In this document: positions 1-8,629 of the stretch, piece by piece | Layout: each line of letters begins with the position of its first letter | How positions within the stretch are numbered: position 1 is the first letter of the stretch | Assembly: GCA_024232965.1 (NCBI GenBank) | Contig: JACKQF010000012.1 | Span: 1-64,000 of the forward strand | From: Verrucomicrobiaceae bacterium | GTDB lineage: Bacteria > Verrucomicrobiota > Verrucomicrobiia > Verrucomicrobiales > Verrucomicrobiaceae | Direction: 5' to 3' | DNA length: 64,000 nucleotides | Position numbers and translations under genes: made by a program | The notes under the pieces: model-generated | Told to the model about the DNA's origin: nothing | Databases searched by the model: none | The model's input: the letters and a program-made list of their open reading frames with translations, nothing else

Positions 1-893
1 GGAGCGATCTCGTCACCCGCGATCTGCTCGCGCACGAACTGGTCGTAGGGCTTGTCATCGTTGAGCGATTGGATGACGTAGTCGCGATACGGCCAGACGT
101 GCTGCCGATACGCATCCTGGTTGTAGCCATCGCTCTCCGCATAGCGCACCAGGTCCAACCAATGCTGCGCCCAGCGTTCGCCGTAGCGCGGGCTCGCTAG
201 CAGTTCATCGACGAGCTTTTCATAGGCCTGCGGGTCCTGGTCCTGAACAAAGGCGTCGAGCTGCGCATTCGTCGGCGGCAGGCCGTGAAGGTCGAAATAC
301 ACGCGACGCACCAGCTCATGCCGGTCCGCTTCGGGTGCTGGGGAAAGCTTCAACGCCGCCTGCTTCTTCGCGATGAAACGGTCGATGTCATTGCGCACCC
401 ATTTCCCGCTCACCTGCGGTGGCGCGACCTTTTTCACCGGCTGGAAGAACCAGTAATTCCGCTGCTCCTCCGTGAACCCGCCTTCGGTCACCACGATTTT
501 TTTCGCGGCGTCCTCCGGCCACGCAGCGCCCGTCTGGATCCACCGCTCCAGAACTGCGATCTCCGCGTCTGGCAGCTTCCTCTTTGGCGGCATCTGGAAG
601 TCTTCATTCCCATAGCGCACCGCCTCGATCAGCGCGGATTCTTCTGGCTTCCCGGGCACCAAGGCCGGGCCGGTGTCGCCACCTGATTTCAAGTAGCCGA
701 TGTGGTCCACCCGCAGCCCGCCCTTCTGTTTCGTGTCGCTGTGGCACTCAAAACACCGCTTCACGAGGATCGGGCGCACCTCCTTCTCAAAATACGTCAT
801 CGCCGCACGCTGCGCGTCGCCGTCCACCGCCAACGCCGACGAGGCAACCGCAGCGATCATCACGAGCCAAGGGTGGAAGCGTGGCCGAATCAT
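1..893 (-). CDS. PSCyt1/DUF1549 cytochrome-type protein (3' part missing)
   Basis: The frame is open from an ATG at 893 to the window edge (about 297 codons), so the C-terminal part is missing. The N-terminus is a hydrophobic signal sequence ending near AVASSALA. It is followed by a planctomycete-type cytochrome c domain with the heme motif CFECH, the segment VPGKPEESALIEAV and the motif MPPKRKLPDAEI. A DUF1549 (PSCyt2) domain begins around residue 150 with FIAKKQAALKLSPAPEADR and continues through RVYFDLHGLPPT and RYGERWAQHWLDLVRYAESDGY to KPYDQFVREQIAGDEIA at the edge. In complete relatives DUF1553 follows, often with a DUF1501 gene next door. The family is exported and abundant in Planctomycetes and Verrucomicrobia; its biochemical role is not established. 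The family call is firm, the function is not. Confidence 0.85.
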   Translation of the reverse strand, partial: MIRPRFHPWLVMIAAVASSALAVDGDAQRAAMTYFEKEVRPILVKRCFECHSDTKQKGGLRVDHIGYLKSGGDTGPALVPGKPEESALIEAVRYGNEDFQMPPKRKLPDAEIAVLERWIQTGAAWPEDAAKKIVVTEGGFTEEQRNYWFFQPVKKVAPPQVSGKWVRNDIDRFIAKKQAALKLSPAPEADRHELVRRVYFDLHGLPPTNAQLDAFVQDQDPQAYEKLVDELLASPRYGERWAQHWLDLVRYAESDGYNQDAYRQHVWPYRDYVIQSLNDDKPYDQFVREQIAGDEIA

Positions 894-1110
894 TTCAGGA
901 GAGTGGCGCACACCTCGAAGGCGATCTCACTGACGAGATCACGCCGGGGCTTGAAATGGGTTTCCGTCATCGTATCCACACTTTCCTTTCCATACAATAC
1001 CCACAAATGGCCGATACTTTTTCACCAAATGGGACCATTCGCTGCTGAGGTCAGGTCGTGAGTTGTAAGTTCGAAACCTCCCGGCGGTGGCGGAGTTCAA
1101 TGCTTTTGCC

Positions 1111-2382
1111 ATGAAGTTCCGCTGTTTTTCGATCTCGTCTTTCCTCGCCCTCGCATCACTACTGACGCTGACCGCTCCAGCACAAACAGAAACACTGCCG
1201 GGTAAGTTGGCGGTCTTGGACCGCGACAAGGACAACCGAATCTCGCGGGAAGAGGCGGGCGAACGGCCCTTTTTTGCAGCGCTCGACAGAGACAAAGATG
1301 GCTTCATCACGGCAGCCGAAGCTGCGAAGGTGATGAACCGATCTGCGGCCTCGAAAACAACCCCGGCGGAGCCTGCCGCCTTCGCGGCCGATGCCGCGAC
1401 CTTCAAGAAGGCTGCCGACTATTCCGCCGAAAACAATGGCCGCGCCGTGCTCATTATGCGCAAGGGCGAGATCGTTTTTGAGCGTTATGACAATGGTTTT
1501 AATGCCGAAACGAGCACCCGCCTGCACAGTGCCACGAAGGCCTTCTGGGGTCCGGTCATCGCTTCGATGATCGAGGACGGTCTCATCGATTCCTTCGACG
1601 AACTCGCCTCCAAGACCTTGACCGAATGGGCGAATCATCCGCGAAAGAGCCGGATCACGCTGCGCCACCTCCTCACCCTGAGTGCAGGCTTGGTGCAGGA
1701 CGTGGAGAAGCTCCAGGGGGAGGACCGCGACACGCTCGCGCCGGATCTCTACCGTCATGCCATCGGAGTGCAGGCGGCGCGTGAGCCGGGAGCTCAGTTT
1801 CAGTATGGTCCGAGCTGCTTCTACGTGTTGGGAGAGATCATGAAGCGCAAATTGGCGTCGAAGACACAGACCCCGCTCGACTACCTCAAGCAACGCATCC
1901 TCGACCCAATCGGCGTGAAGACGGGTGAATGGGTGCAGGATGCCGCCGGCAACCCGCACATTCCCAACGGCGCCCACCTGACCGCTCGCGAGTGGGCAAA
2001 ATACGGCCAATGGCTCCTCCAAACCGGCGAATGGCAGGGCAAACAGATCGTGCGGAAAGACCTGCTCCAGGAACTGCGCGCCCCAAGTTCGGCCAATCCG
2101 GGTCACGGGCTCGCCCTGTGGCTGAATCACCCAGAAGGCCAAGGATCAAGCCCACTCCAGAAAACGCCGGAAGGTGCGCCGGGCGGCTGGATTTTTCACG
2201 ATGGCTGCCCCGACCTCTTTGGCGCGCTCGGCGCGGGCAAATGCCGCATGTATATGATCCCGTCCTTGGACATCGTCGCCCTGCGCATGTGCGACGAGGA
2301 ACGCGATCGTTTCAACGACCACACCTTCCTGCACCTCCTGCTGACGGCGGAAAAGGTGGCCGCAGAAAAAGTAAAACCGTAG
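1111..2382 (+). CDS. EF-hand serine hydrolase (beta-lactamase/class C family)
   Basis: This 423-residue exported protein starts at ATG 1111, where the signal peptide MKFRCFSISSFLALASLL begins. An in-frame GTG at 1087 would only add eight residues. Two canonical EF-hand calcium loops follow, DRDKDNRISREE (about residues 37-48) and DRDKDGFITAAE (59-70). The rest is a serine hydrolase of the beta-lactamase/DD-peptidase/esterase superfamily: SATK at 140-143 is the SxxK nucleophile motif, and the YGPS at about 232 takes the place of YxN. The third motif near HDGCPDLFG is not classical. The substrate is unknown; esterase or amidase activity is as likely as beta-lactamase. The EF-hand pair in front of the hydrolase is unusual. 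It is the first gene of a plus-strand run; the next start is 91 nt away. Confidence 0.85.
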   Translation: MKFRCFSISSFLALASLLTLTAPAQTETLPGKLAVLDRDKDNRISREEAGERPFFAALDRDKDGFITAAEAAKVMNRSAASKTTPAEPAAFAADAATFKKAADYSAENNGRAVLIMRKGEIVFERYDNGFNAETSTRLHSATKAFWGPVIASMIEDGLIDSFDELASKTLTEWANHPRKSRITLRHLLTLSAGLVQDVEKLQGEDRDTLAPDLYRHAIGVQAAREPGAQFQYGPSCFYVLGEIMKRKLASKTQTPLDYLKQRILDPIGVKTGEWVQDAAGNPHIPNGAHLTAREWAKYGQWLLQTGEWQGKQIVRKDLLQELRAPSSANPGHGLALWLNHPEGQGSSPLQKTPEGAPGGWIFHDGCPDLFGALGAGKCRMYMIPSLDIVALRMCDEERDRFNDHTFLHLLLTAEKVAAEKVKP

Positions 2383-2473
2383 CCATCAAGCATGCGGTCG
2401 TTCGCGGTGTTTTTCGCTGACCCGACATGAGTTCTCCCAGCGCGGCCAATTCTCCGCCCAACGTCTCGCATTC

Positions 2474-3460
2474 ATGAAAATCGCCTTCATCCTCCTCGCC
2501 GCGCTCTCGCTCAGCGCCGTCGCACAAACGCCCAAGGGCAAAGGCAAACGCCCGCGCGCTCCTTTGCCCGACACGGTCGAAATGCGACCCGTCACCGTCT
2601 TCAGCGACGGCACGCGCATGGCGGGCGATCTTTATTTGCCGAAGGGACTCAAGCCCGAGGATAAACTTCCGGCCATCGTCCTCTGCGCTGGCACGGGCGG
2701 AACCAAAGGCGGCACGCAGGCACGTCTCGCACCTCGCTTTGCGGAGAAAGGCTATATCGTGCTTGCCTTCGACTATCGCGGCTGGGGACAAAGCGAGAGT
2801 CTGCTCGTGGCGACGGAGCGGCAGCCCGCGCCTGACACGAACAACGAAATGACTCTCAAGGTGAAGGCGCTGCGCTGGCAGATGAATTACGCCTACCAAA
2901 CCGAGGATATCCGCGCCGCCATCAGCTTCGTCGCTGGCGAGCCGAATGTGGACAAAGAGCGCATCGGCCTCTGGGGCAGTAGCTATGGCGGTGGACTCGT
3001 GACCTGGGTGGCGGGCAATGATCCGCGCGTGAAATGTGTCGCTGCGCAGGTGCCCGGCATGGGCGGCGGAAGTCGCCCCGCCGCCGTGAAATACGCCCTG
3101 GATCTCGCGACCAAGCAGGCACGCGGTGAAACCGAACCGGTGCCGATTGAGACCGGCAAAATGGGCGGCAAAATGGCGACTTATGAAAACATGCGGGTGA
3201 ACCCGGTGAAGAACATCGGTTTCAGCGCGCTCGACGCTGCGGCGAAGATCAATGCTCCCGCCCTCTTCGTCGCGGCGGAGAAGGAGGAATTGAGCAGCAA
3301 CGATACCGTCGAGGCCGTCCACAAGGCCTTGGTCGAACGCGGAGTGCCGTCGAAGTTGCACGTCATCAAAGGCATCACCCACTACGGCGTGTATGGCGAA
3401 GGCTTCGAGGAAGCCACGCGGGTGGAACTGGAGTGGTTTGAAACGTATCTGAAGCCATGA
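2474..3460 (+). CDS. Exported alpha/beta hydrolase (dienelactone hydrolase-like)
   Basis: This is a 328-residue protein with the signal peptide MKIAFILLAALSLSAVAQ followed by a basic stretch (KGKGKRPR). The alpha/beta-hydrolase core shows the oxyanion-type segment CAGTGG near residue 71, the strand AFDYRGWGQS near 98, and the nucleophile elbow GSSYGG, with Ser170 as the likely nucleophile. The C-terminal THYGVYGEGF segment supplies the likely catalytic His. Relatives in PVC bacteria are annotated as dienelactone hydrolase or acetylxylan-esterase-like; the ester cleaved here cannot be deduced. The stop overlaps the ATG of the next gene (ATGA at 3457), so the two are translationally coupled. 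The start is the first residue of the signal peptide. Confidence 0.85.
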   Translation: MKIAFILLAALSLSAVAQTPKGKGKRPRAPLPDTVEMRPVTVFSDGTRMAGDLYLPKGLKPEDKLPAIVLCAGTGGTKGGTQARLAPRFAEKGYIVLAFDYRGWGQSESLLVATERQPAPDTNNEMTLKVKALRWQMNYAYQTEDIRAAISFVAGEPNVDKERIGLWGSSYGGGLVTWVAGNDPRVKCVAAQVPGMGGGSRPAAVKYALDLATKQARGETEPVPIETGKMGGKMATYENMRVNPVKNIGFSALDAAAKINAPALFVAAEKEELSSNDTVEAVHKALVERGVPSKLHVIKGITHYGVYGEGFEEATRVELEWFETYLKP

Positions 3461-4944
3461 AAGCCACGTTCGTAATCGTCGCAATCGTCGGCAGTCTTCT
3501 GGCGACGCCGCTGCTCAGCCAAAGCCCACAGGCTCCCTCTGAGATCGACTGTACGCTGCCGCCCGTGACCGCGCCACGGGTCCAGCATCACACCTTCAAA
3601 AGCGTCGCCGCAAAGGCGGAGGTCAGTTTCCATCTCTACACACCCGCCGTTTACGACACCGACAAGGAAAAGCACTTTCCCGTGCTCTATGGGCTGCACG
3701 GCACCGGCGGCAGCCGAGCGGGCAAACTGCTTCCCGCACCGAACGAGGATCATCTACCGCTGGAGGAAGTGACCATCGCGGAAGCGCTGCGCGACGCGGG
3801 CTACGCGACTTTCTTTGCGGGCAAGTGGCATCTCGGCGCAGGGGGGGGTTCTCCCGGTGCGCAAGGTTTCCCGAGGGATTTGCAGGGCGACAAGCAGTTC
3901 TTCTATCCTCAGTCGAACCTGCCCCTGCCTGAAAAGAAGGACGACCCGAAAACGACGGATCGGATCGCCAATGAAGCGGTGAAGTTCATCGGCGGACACA
4001 AGAGAGAGCCGTTCTTCGCTTACCTGCCATTCCTTGCGGTGCACACCCCCATCAACGCGCGGGCGGATCTCGTGGCGAAGTATGAAAAGAAAGCCGAAAG
4101 CGCGCTCGCGGATGCCTGGGGCGACGAACACGGGCACAAAGTGCGCCGGGTGCAGAACCATGCGAAATACGCTGCGATGCTGGAGCAACTCGATGCGGCC
4201 ATCGGACGTGTGCTTGCGGCGCTCAAAGACAATGGCCTCACGGAGAAGACGGTCATCGTTTTCATGTCCGACAACGGCGGGCTCTCCACCTCAGAGGGCG
4301 GGCCGACCTCGAATCTGCCGCTGCGCGGCGGGAAAGGCTGGCCTTATGAAGGCGGTGTGCGCGAGCCGATGATCATCGTCGCGCCCGGTGTCACGAAGCC
4401 AGACAGCACCTGCGACGTGCCGGTGATCAGCACCGACTTTTATCCCACCCTGCTCGAACTCGCGGGGCAACCGATGAAGCCGGCTCAGCATCTCGATGGC
4501 GTGAGCCTCCTCCCGCTACTGAAAGGCGAAACGACTCCGCGCGGTAAAGAACTGTTCTGGCACTACCCACACTACGCCAATCAAGGCGGCACGCCGCATG
4601 GCGCGATCCGCGATGGCGACTGGAAGCTCATCGAGTGGTATGAAGACGGCGCGCTGGAGCTTTACAACATCCCGCAGGACATCGGCGAAAGGAATAACAT
4701 TGCCGCCCAGCAGCCGGACAAGGTGAAGGCCCTGCACGAGAAGCTCATCGCGTGGCGCAAGGAAGTCGGCGCGGTCATGCCGACACCAAACCCCGAGCCC
4801 GCGAAGCCCAAAAAGAAGAAGGCGAAATATGAGTCGGTCCGCACTTCCTCTGATTCGCAGGATGGTTTGAATCAGCGGGTCACTTTGAGATGCACAAAGC
4901 GTCGGCCCACGGGTCCGGGTGGCAAGGTGGCGACGCGGTTCTGA
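3457..4944 (+). CDS. Chimeric ORF: esterase N-terminus fused to N-truncated sulfatase
   Basis: The 495-residue ORF joins two unrelated families. Residues 1-86 look like the start of an exported esterase: a signal peptide, then VSFHLYTPAVYDTDKEKHFP and the oxyanion segment VLYGLHGTGGS. From about residue 88 (KLLPAPNEDHLPLEEVTIAE) it is a type I sulfatase entered roughly 100 residues downstream of where such proteins normally start. GKWHLG (122-127), FLAVHTP (192-198) and SDNGG (271-275) are present. The N-terminal DD metal ligands and the CxPxR cysteine that becomes formylglycine are absent. The esterase nucleophile and histidine are also missing, so neither half should be catalytic. The C-terminus runs through a Lys-rich tail and about 40 atypical residues antisense to the end of the next gene. 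It is probably the product of an in-frame deletion near 3715, and may be a pseudogene. It overlaps the upstream stop by 4 nt. Confidence 0.75.
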   Translation: MKATFVIVAIVGSLLATPLLSQSPQAPSEIDCTLPPVTAPRVQHHTFKSVAAKAEVSFHLYTPAVYDTDKEKHFPVLYGLHGTGGSRAGKLLPAPNEDHLPLEEVTIAEALRDAGYATFFAGKWHLGAGGGSPGAQGFPRDLQGDKQFFYPQSNLPLPEKKDDPKTTDRIANEAVKFIGGHKREPFFAYLPFLAVHTPINARADLVAKYEKKAESALADAWGDEHGHKVRRVQNHAKYAAMLEQLDAAIGRVLAALKDNGLTEKTVIVFMSDNGGLSTSEGGPTSNLPLRGGKGWPYEGGVREPMIIVAPGVTKPDSTCDVPVISTDFYPTLLELAGQPMKPAQHLDGVSLLPLLKGETTPRGKELFWHYPHYANQGGTPHGAIRDGDWKLIEWYEDGALELYNIPQDIGERNNIAAQQPDKVKALHEKLIAWRKEVGAVMPTPNPEPAKPKKKKAKYESVRTSSDSQDGLNQRVTLRCTKRRPTGPGGKVATRF

Positions 4945-7900
4945 ACGAGTGTGTCGCCAGGGTTCGCCGTGTCGAGGGTGTCGGTGACCCCGATACTGCT
5001 CCACGAACCTGTCAGCGCGTCGTTCCACTCGACTTGAAAGGTCACGCCGTCCGCGATGGCGGTTTGGCTGCGCGTGTAGCGGAACTCGAGATTGCCGCCG
5101 TTGCTGGCGAGCGGAGTTGTGGTGCGGGTGGCGGCGGCGGGGGATTGGCCAGTGGCGAATTCAAGGAGATTGCTCTCGCCATCGCCGTTGGCGTCGAAGG
5201 TATCCGCGGCGGTGCCGGTGTCTGCCGTGGTGCCGAAGTGATTGAAGCGCCAGGTCTCGGACGCGGTGCCAGTGACGGTAAGCAGGAAGGTGTCGCTCGT
5301 GCTGTGCACACCATCGCTCACAGTGATCGTCACGGTGCTGGTGCCGAGCCTGCTGGTGGCGGGCGTGAGCATCAGCGTGCGGTTGCTGCCGCTGCCTCCG
5401 AGAAGAATGCTGCTGGTGGGCAGCAGGAAGGTGTTTGACGAACTCTTGGTAAGGGTGAGCGAGCCAGCAACTGTCTGGCTGTCGCCAATGGTGAAGGCGA
5501 TGCTGCCGGAACTCTCATCGAGCCCCAGCGTCTGGTCGGCGATGTTGCTGATGAGGGGCGGTGTGTTGGCCGTGAAGGTGAGGCGCGGGCGGGTGTCCGG
5601 CGGACCAGCGACACCGCTTTCTGACATGGTGAGGGTGGCGCGGTTGATCGCCGTTTTGGGCTCGGAGGTGTTGAGGCGGAGAAAGACGTATTTGCCGATG
5701 CCCGCACCATTCTCGTATTGAGTGTTGAGATAGCTCAGCAGTGCCGCATTGCCGCCGGATGAGGTGGTGATTTGGCCAATGGCGGTGGTGTTGGTGAGGA
5801 TGTCGGTCTGCAGCCGGGTGGCATCGGTTGGATCCTCCGTGGTGGTCTGGCCGTAGTAATCGCTGCCGACCACGGTGGAGGTGTCACGCCGGCCCAGGCC
5901 GTACAGGTCGTTGTTCTTGAGCGTGCCCTGCTTGGCCGAGTAATCGAAGGTGAAAGCGGTGCTGATGAAGGGATTCGCGATGGGGCCAAGGTCGGGCAGT
6001 TGAAACACATACACGGTGCAGCGGTCCACATACGGACTGGTGCCTCCCGCGCCCAGCAGGGTGGTGGCGTTGGTTTGATCCACGACCACGGAGTCATCCT
6101 TGACCGCAGCATCGCTGGCCTGGCTCAACAGCATGCGTGACACGGTGAGCGTGAAGTTCGTGCTGGTGGTGAAGGAGCCGTCGCTGATCTGGACGGTGAT
6201 GGTGGCGGTGCCGATCTGGTTGGCGGCAGGCGTCACCGAGACCGTGCGACTGGCACCGCTGCCACCGAGCACGATATTGGCCGTAGGCACCAAAGTCGTG
6301 TTGGATGATGAACGCGTGAGGGTCAACGAGCCCACGGGCGTCGAGTCGTCACCGATGGTAAAGGCGAGAGGGCCGGTCGACGAGTTTTCCTGCACGGATT
6401 GGTGGGCGATGGCGGTGATGGTCGGCGCCTGATTGGCGAGCACGGTCACCACGAAGGTGGTGCCCGCCGATTGGCTGCCATTACTGACCTGAAGGGTGAT
6501 GGTGGAGGTGCCGCTCTGGTTGCTGGCGGGCGTCACCGTGACCGTGCGATTCTCGCCGCTGCCACCGAGCACCACGTTCGCGGCTGGGACCAGCGTGAGG
6601 TTGGAAGAGGACCGGGTGACGGTCAGGGCGCTCACTTGGCCTGTGTCATCGCCGATGGTAAACGGCAGCGCATCGGTGGAGGTATTGACCGGTACGGTCT
6701 GGTTGCTGATGGCGCTGATGGTGGGCCCTTGAATGGAGTTGGCCTGATAGCTGATGCGCGGCCGGGTGTCGGGCGGACCCGGATCGGCGCCGTCCGCCAT
6801 CGTGATCTGGTAGCGCACGGTGTTGGCCATCGCTGCCCGGCTGTTGAGCCGCAGAAACACATACTGCCCGGCACCCGCACCGCTGGCGTATTGGGCATTG
6901 AGGTAGGCGAGCAAAGCCGAGCCGCCACTCACCGTGGTGGTCGTGACGCCGCTGGTCGTGCTGGTGGTGAGGAAGTTGGCCTGCAGCCGCGTCGCATCGG
7001 TGGGATCGGCGGTGCTCGTTTCGCCATAATAATCTCCGCCAAGAACCGTCGGTGAGGCCCGGCGGCCGAGACCATACAGATCGACACTCGCAGTGACCGG
7101 CGTGCCATTGTTCGGCCCGGCGTAGTCCATGGAGAACGAAGCGGCGACAAAGGGATTCGCGGTCGCGCCGAGGTTGGGCAGTTGAAACACATACACCGGT
7201 GAACGATCCAGGCCGGGACTGGTGCCGCCGCGGCCGATGTAACCCTGCAGCTCGGTGACGGTCGAGCTGAGCACCACGCCGTCGCTGCGGGGAGAGGCGT
7301 CCGCGAGTTGGCTGTAGAGTGTGCCGGGCACGACTCCCGCCGGAAGCACGGTCACGGAAAGAGTCGCGGTGCCGATCCAAAAGCCGTCGCTCACTGTGAC
7401 GGTGATGCTCGCCGTGCCGCTTTGCCCTGTAGCGGGGGTCACGGTCACCGTGCGATTGGCGCCACTGCCGCCAAACACGATGTTCGTCACCGGCACGAGG
7501 GCGGTGTTGGATGAGGCCGCGCTGAGAGTCAGTGCCGTAGCCGCGGTCTGGTCATCCGCGACCGTGAATGCCAGCGGGCCAGTGCCCGCATTCTGCACCA
7601 GCACTTGATCCGCGATGCCGTTGATCGTGGGCGAGAGGTTGCGGCTGAGGCTGTCGGCATGGGCCACTGTCGGAAGGGTGGACAGGCGCCCTTCGAAGAG
7701 AGTGCGCTGCTCGATGAGGGAGAGGCAAATGCTCGTCAGGGTGTTCTTGTAACTCGTGGCTGAATTGATTTCGGGCAGGTAGGCGTAGTTGTCGTTGTAA
7801 GTCACCGGCATGAAAATAAGGCGGCTGCTGCGCATGCCGTTGTCACCATAGCCAATCAGGGTGCCCAGGAGCTGCGCCACCCGGCGCGTTCCGGCGTATT

Positions 7901-8612
7901 GGGTGATCGAGTCCAGAGTGCGGGGGATTTGCAGGGCGATCGGCTTGCTGGCGGTAGCGGGATTGGTCCAGAACCACTGGAAAAACGTGATCTGGTTGTT
8001 GGTGTTGTTCAGGAGCGCCGTCGTGCTCGCCTCAATCTCCACCATGTCCACCAGCGGGTTGGCGGCGAACTGCTGGTTCCTCACGCTGTTGTTCCTGACA
8101 TTCCACATCAGCAGGACGCTGGAATAGCCGTTCGCATCCAGCCAGTCGCGCATGTACTGGACCTCCGTGTTGGTCCACTGGTAGAGATACTCGACCCCCT
8201 GGTAGGTGCCGTTCTCGTCGTAAAACATTAGGTGGGTGATGACGAAGTTGTAGTTTCTTGCTTCTTGAAACTTTTGCGCCAGCTCAGCGGCTATGGCGGG
8301 GAACGCGAGCTCATCGACCAGAGCAGGATTTTTGGTGGGTTCGGAGCGCGCCATCTCCACCATTTTGCTGCGGGCGTTGGTGTAGCGCGCCAGCATCGAC
8401 TGCCAGTCCGCCGTTGTCGCTGGGTCGGTATCGTGCGGTGCGCGGTTGACATTGATGCCCTCGAGTTTGGCGGCAGTGAGCGCCCAATCCTGCGGCGTGA
8501 TCGCCATCGAGTGGGTGGAAAGATGGGTGCCCATCCAGACTTCGAAGCCGAAGCATTTCGCAGCACTGAGGCACATGAACAGAATCAGGCAGAGTTGATT
8601 TTTCTTTTTCAT
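4872..8612 (-). CDS. Large modular exported protein with cadherin-like repeats
   Basis: This 1246-residue protein has the signal peptide MKKKNQLCLILFMCLSAAKCFG. Residues 23-325 form a unique N-terminal domain (EVWMGTHLSTHS, FVITHLMFYDENG, VEIEASTTAL) that may be an enzyme or TIM-barrel domain; I recognise no family. Then come four cadherin/Ig-like repeats of about 95 residues (328-423, 629-724, 729-824, 1018-1113), each with ISNQT-like starts, SSSNxxLVP, GGSGxNRTVTVTPA and GTxTITVxVSDG. Between them sit two copies of a roughly 190-residue module (430-625, 828-1015) sharing GGTSP, VYVFQLPxLG, DLYGLGRR and ADPTDATRLQ. The last 130 residues carry a calcium-type loop DANGDGESNLLEF and a terminal beta domain seen in verrucomicrobial exported proteins. 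It lies downstream of the sigma/FecR pair by 17 nt, so it is likely their target. It is probably surface-exposed. Confidence 0.8.
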   Translation of the reverse strand: MKKKNQLCLILFMCLSAAKCFGFEVWMGTHLSTHSMAITPQDWALTAAKLEGINVNRAPHDTDPATTADWQSMLARYTNARSKMVEMARSEPTKNPALVDELAFPAIAAELAQKFQEARNYNFVITHLMFYDENGTYQGVEYLYQWTNTEVQYMRDWLDANGYSSVLLMWNVRNNSVRNQQFAANPLVDMVEIEASTTALLNNTNNQITFFQWFWTNPATASKPIALQIPRTLDSITQYAGTRRVAQLLGTLIGYGDNGMRSSRLIFMPVTYNDNYAYLPEINSATSYKNTLTSICLSLIEQRTLFEGRLSTLPTVAHADSLSRNLSPTINGIADQVLVQNAGTGPLAFTVADDQTAATALTLSAASSNTALVPVTNIVFGGSGANRTVTVTPATGQSGTASITVTVSDGFWIGTATLSVTVLPAGVVPGTLYSQLADASPRSDGVVLSSTVTELQGYIGRGGTSPGLDRSPVYVFQLPNLGATANPFVAASFSMDYAGPNNGTPVTASVDLYGLGRRASPTVLGGDYYGETSTADPTDATRLQANFLTTSTTSGVTTTTVSGGSALLAYLNAQYASGAGAGQYVFLRLNSRAAMANTVRYQITMADGADPGPPDTRPRISYQANSIQGPTISAISNQTVPVNTSTDALPFTIGDDTGQVSALTVTRSSSNLTLVPAANVVLGGSGENRTVTVTPASNQSGTSTITLQVSNGSQSAGTTFVVTVLANQAPTITAIAHQSVQENSSTGPLAFTIGDDSTPVGSLTLTRSSSNTTLVPTANIVLGGSGASRTVSVTPAANQIGTATITVQISDGSFTTSTNFTLTVSRMLLSQASDAAVKDDSVVVDQTNATTLLGAGGTSPYVDRCTVYVFQLPDLGPIANPFISTAFTFDYSAKQGTLKNNDLYGLGRRDTSTVVGSDYYGQTTTEDPTDATRLQTDILTNTTAIGQITTSSGGNAALLSYLNTQYENGAGIGKYVFLRLNTSEPKTAINRATLTMSESGVAGPPDTRPRLTFTANTPPLISNIADQTLGLDESSGSIAFTIGDSQTVAGSLTLTKSSSNTFLLPTSSILLGGSGSNRTLMLTPATSRLGTSTVTITVSDGVHSTSDTFLLTVTGTASETWRFNHFGTTADTGTAADTFDANGDGESNLLEFATGQSPAAATRTTTPLASNGGNLEFRYTRSQTAIADGVTFQVEWNDALTGSWSSIGVTDTLDTANPGDTLVQNRVATLPPGPVGRRFVHLKVTR
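5274..7631 (-). repeat. Four cadherin-like repeats and two larger modules inside the 1246-aa gene
   Basis: Coding repeats on the minus strand: cadherin-like units at about 7344-7631, 6441-6728, 6141-6428 and 5274-5561, the middle two adjacent. The larger module occurs at about 6738-7325 and 5568-6131. The order is C-M-CC-M-C, which suggests duplication of a module/cadherin block. Identity is clear by eye at the protein level (GGSGxNRTVTVTPA recurs in all four C units). Confidence 0.8.
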
Positions 8613-8629
8613 TTGTCTTCAGGGTTTTC

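Noticed and set aside
1050..1085. GTTCGAAAC-like segment resembling a tRNA T-loop
   Set aside because: No acceptor, D or anticodon stem can be built around it.
2312..3484. 390-residue minus-strand frame
   Set aside because: It lies antisense to the alpha/beta hydrolase, which has a signal peptide and catalytic motifs; the minus frame has neither.
3841..3850. Run of eight G as a frameshift site
   Set aside because: The sulfatase frame continues correctly through it (GAGGGSPGAQGF), so no shift is needed.
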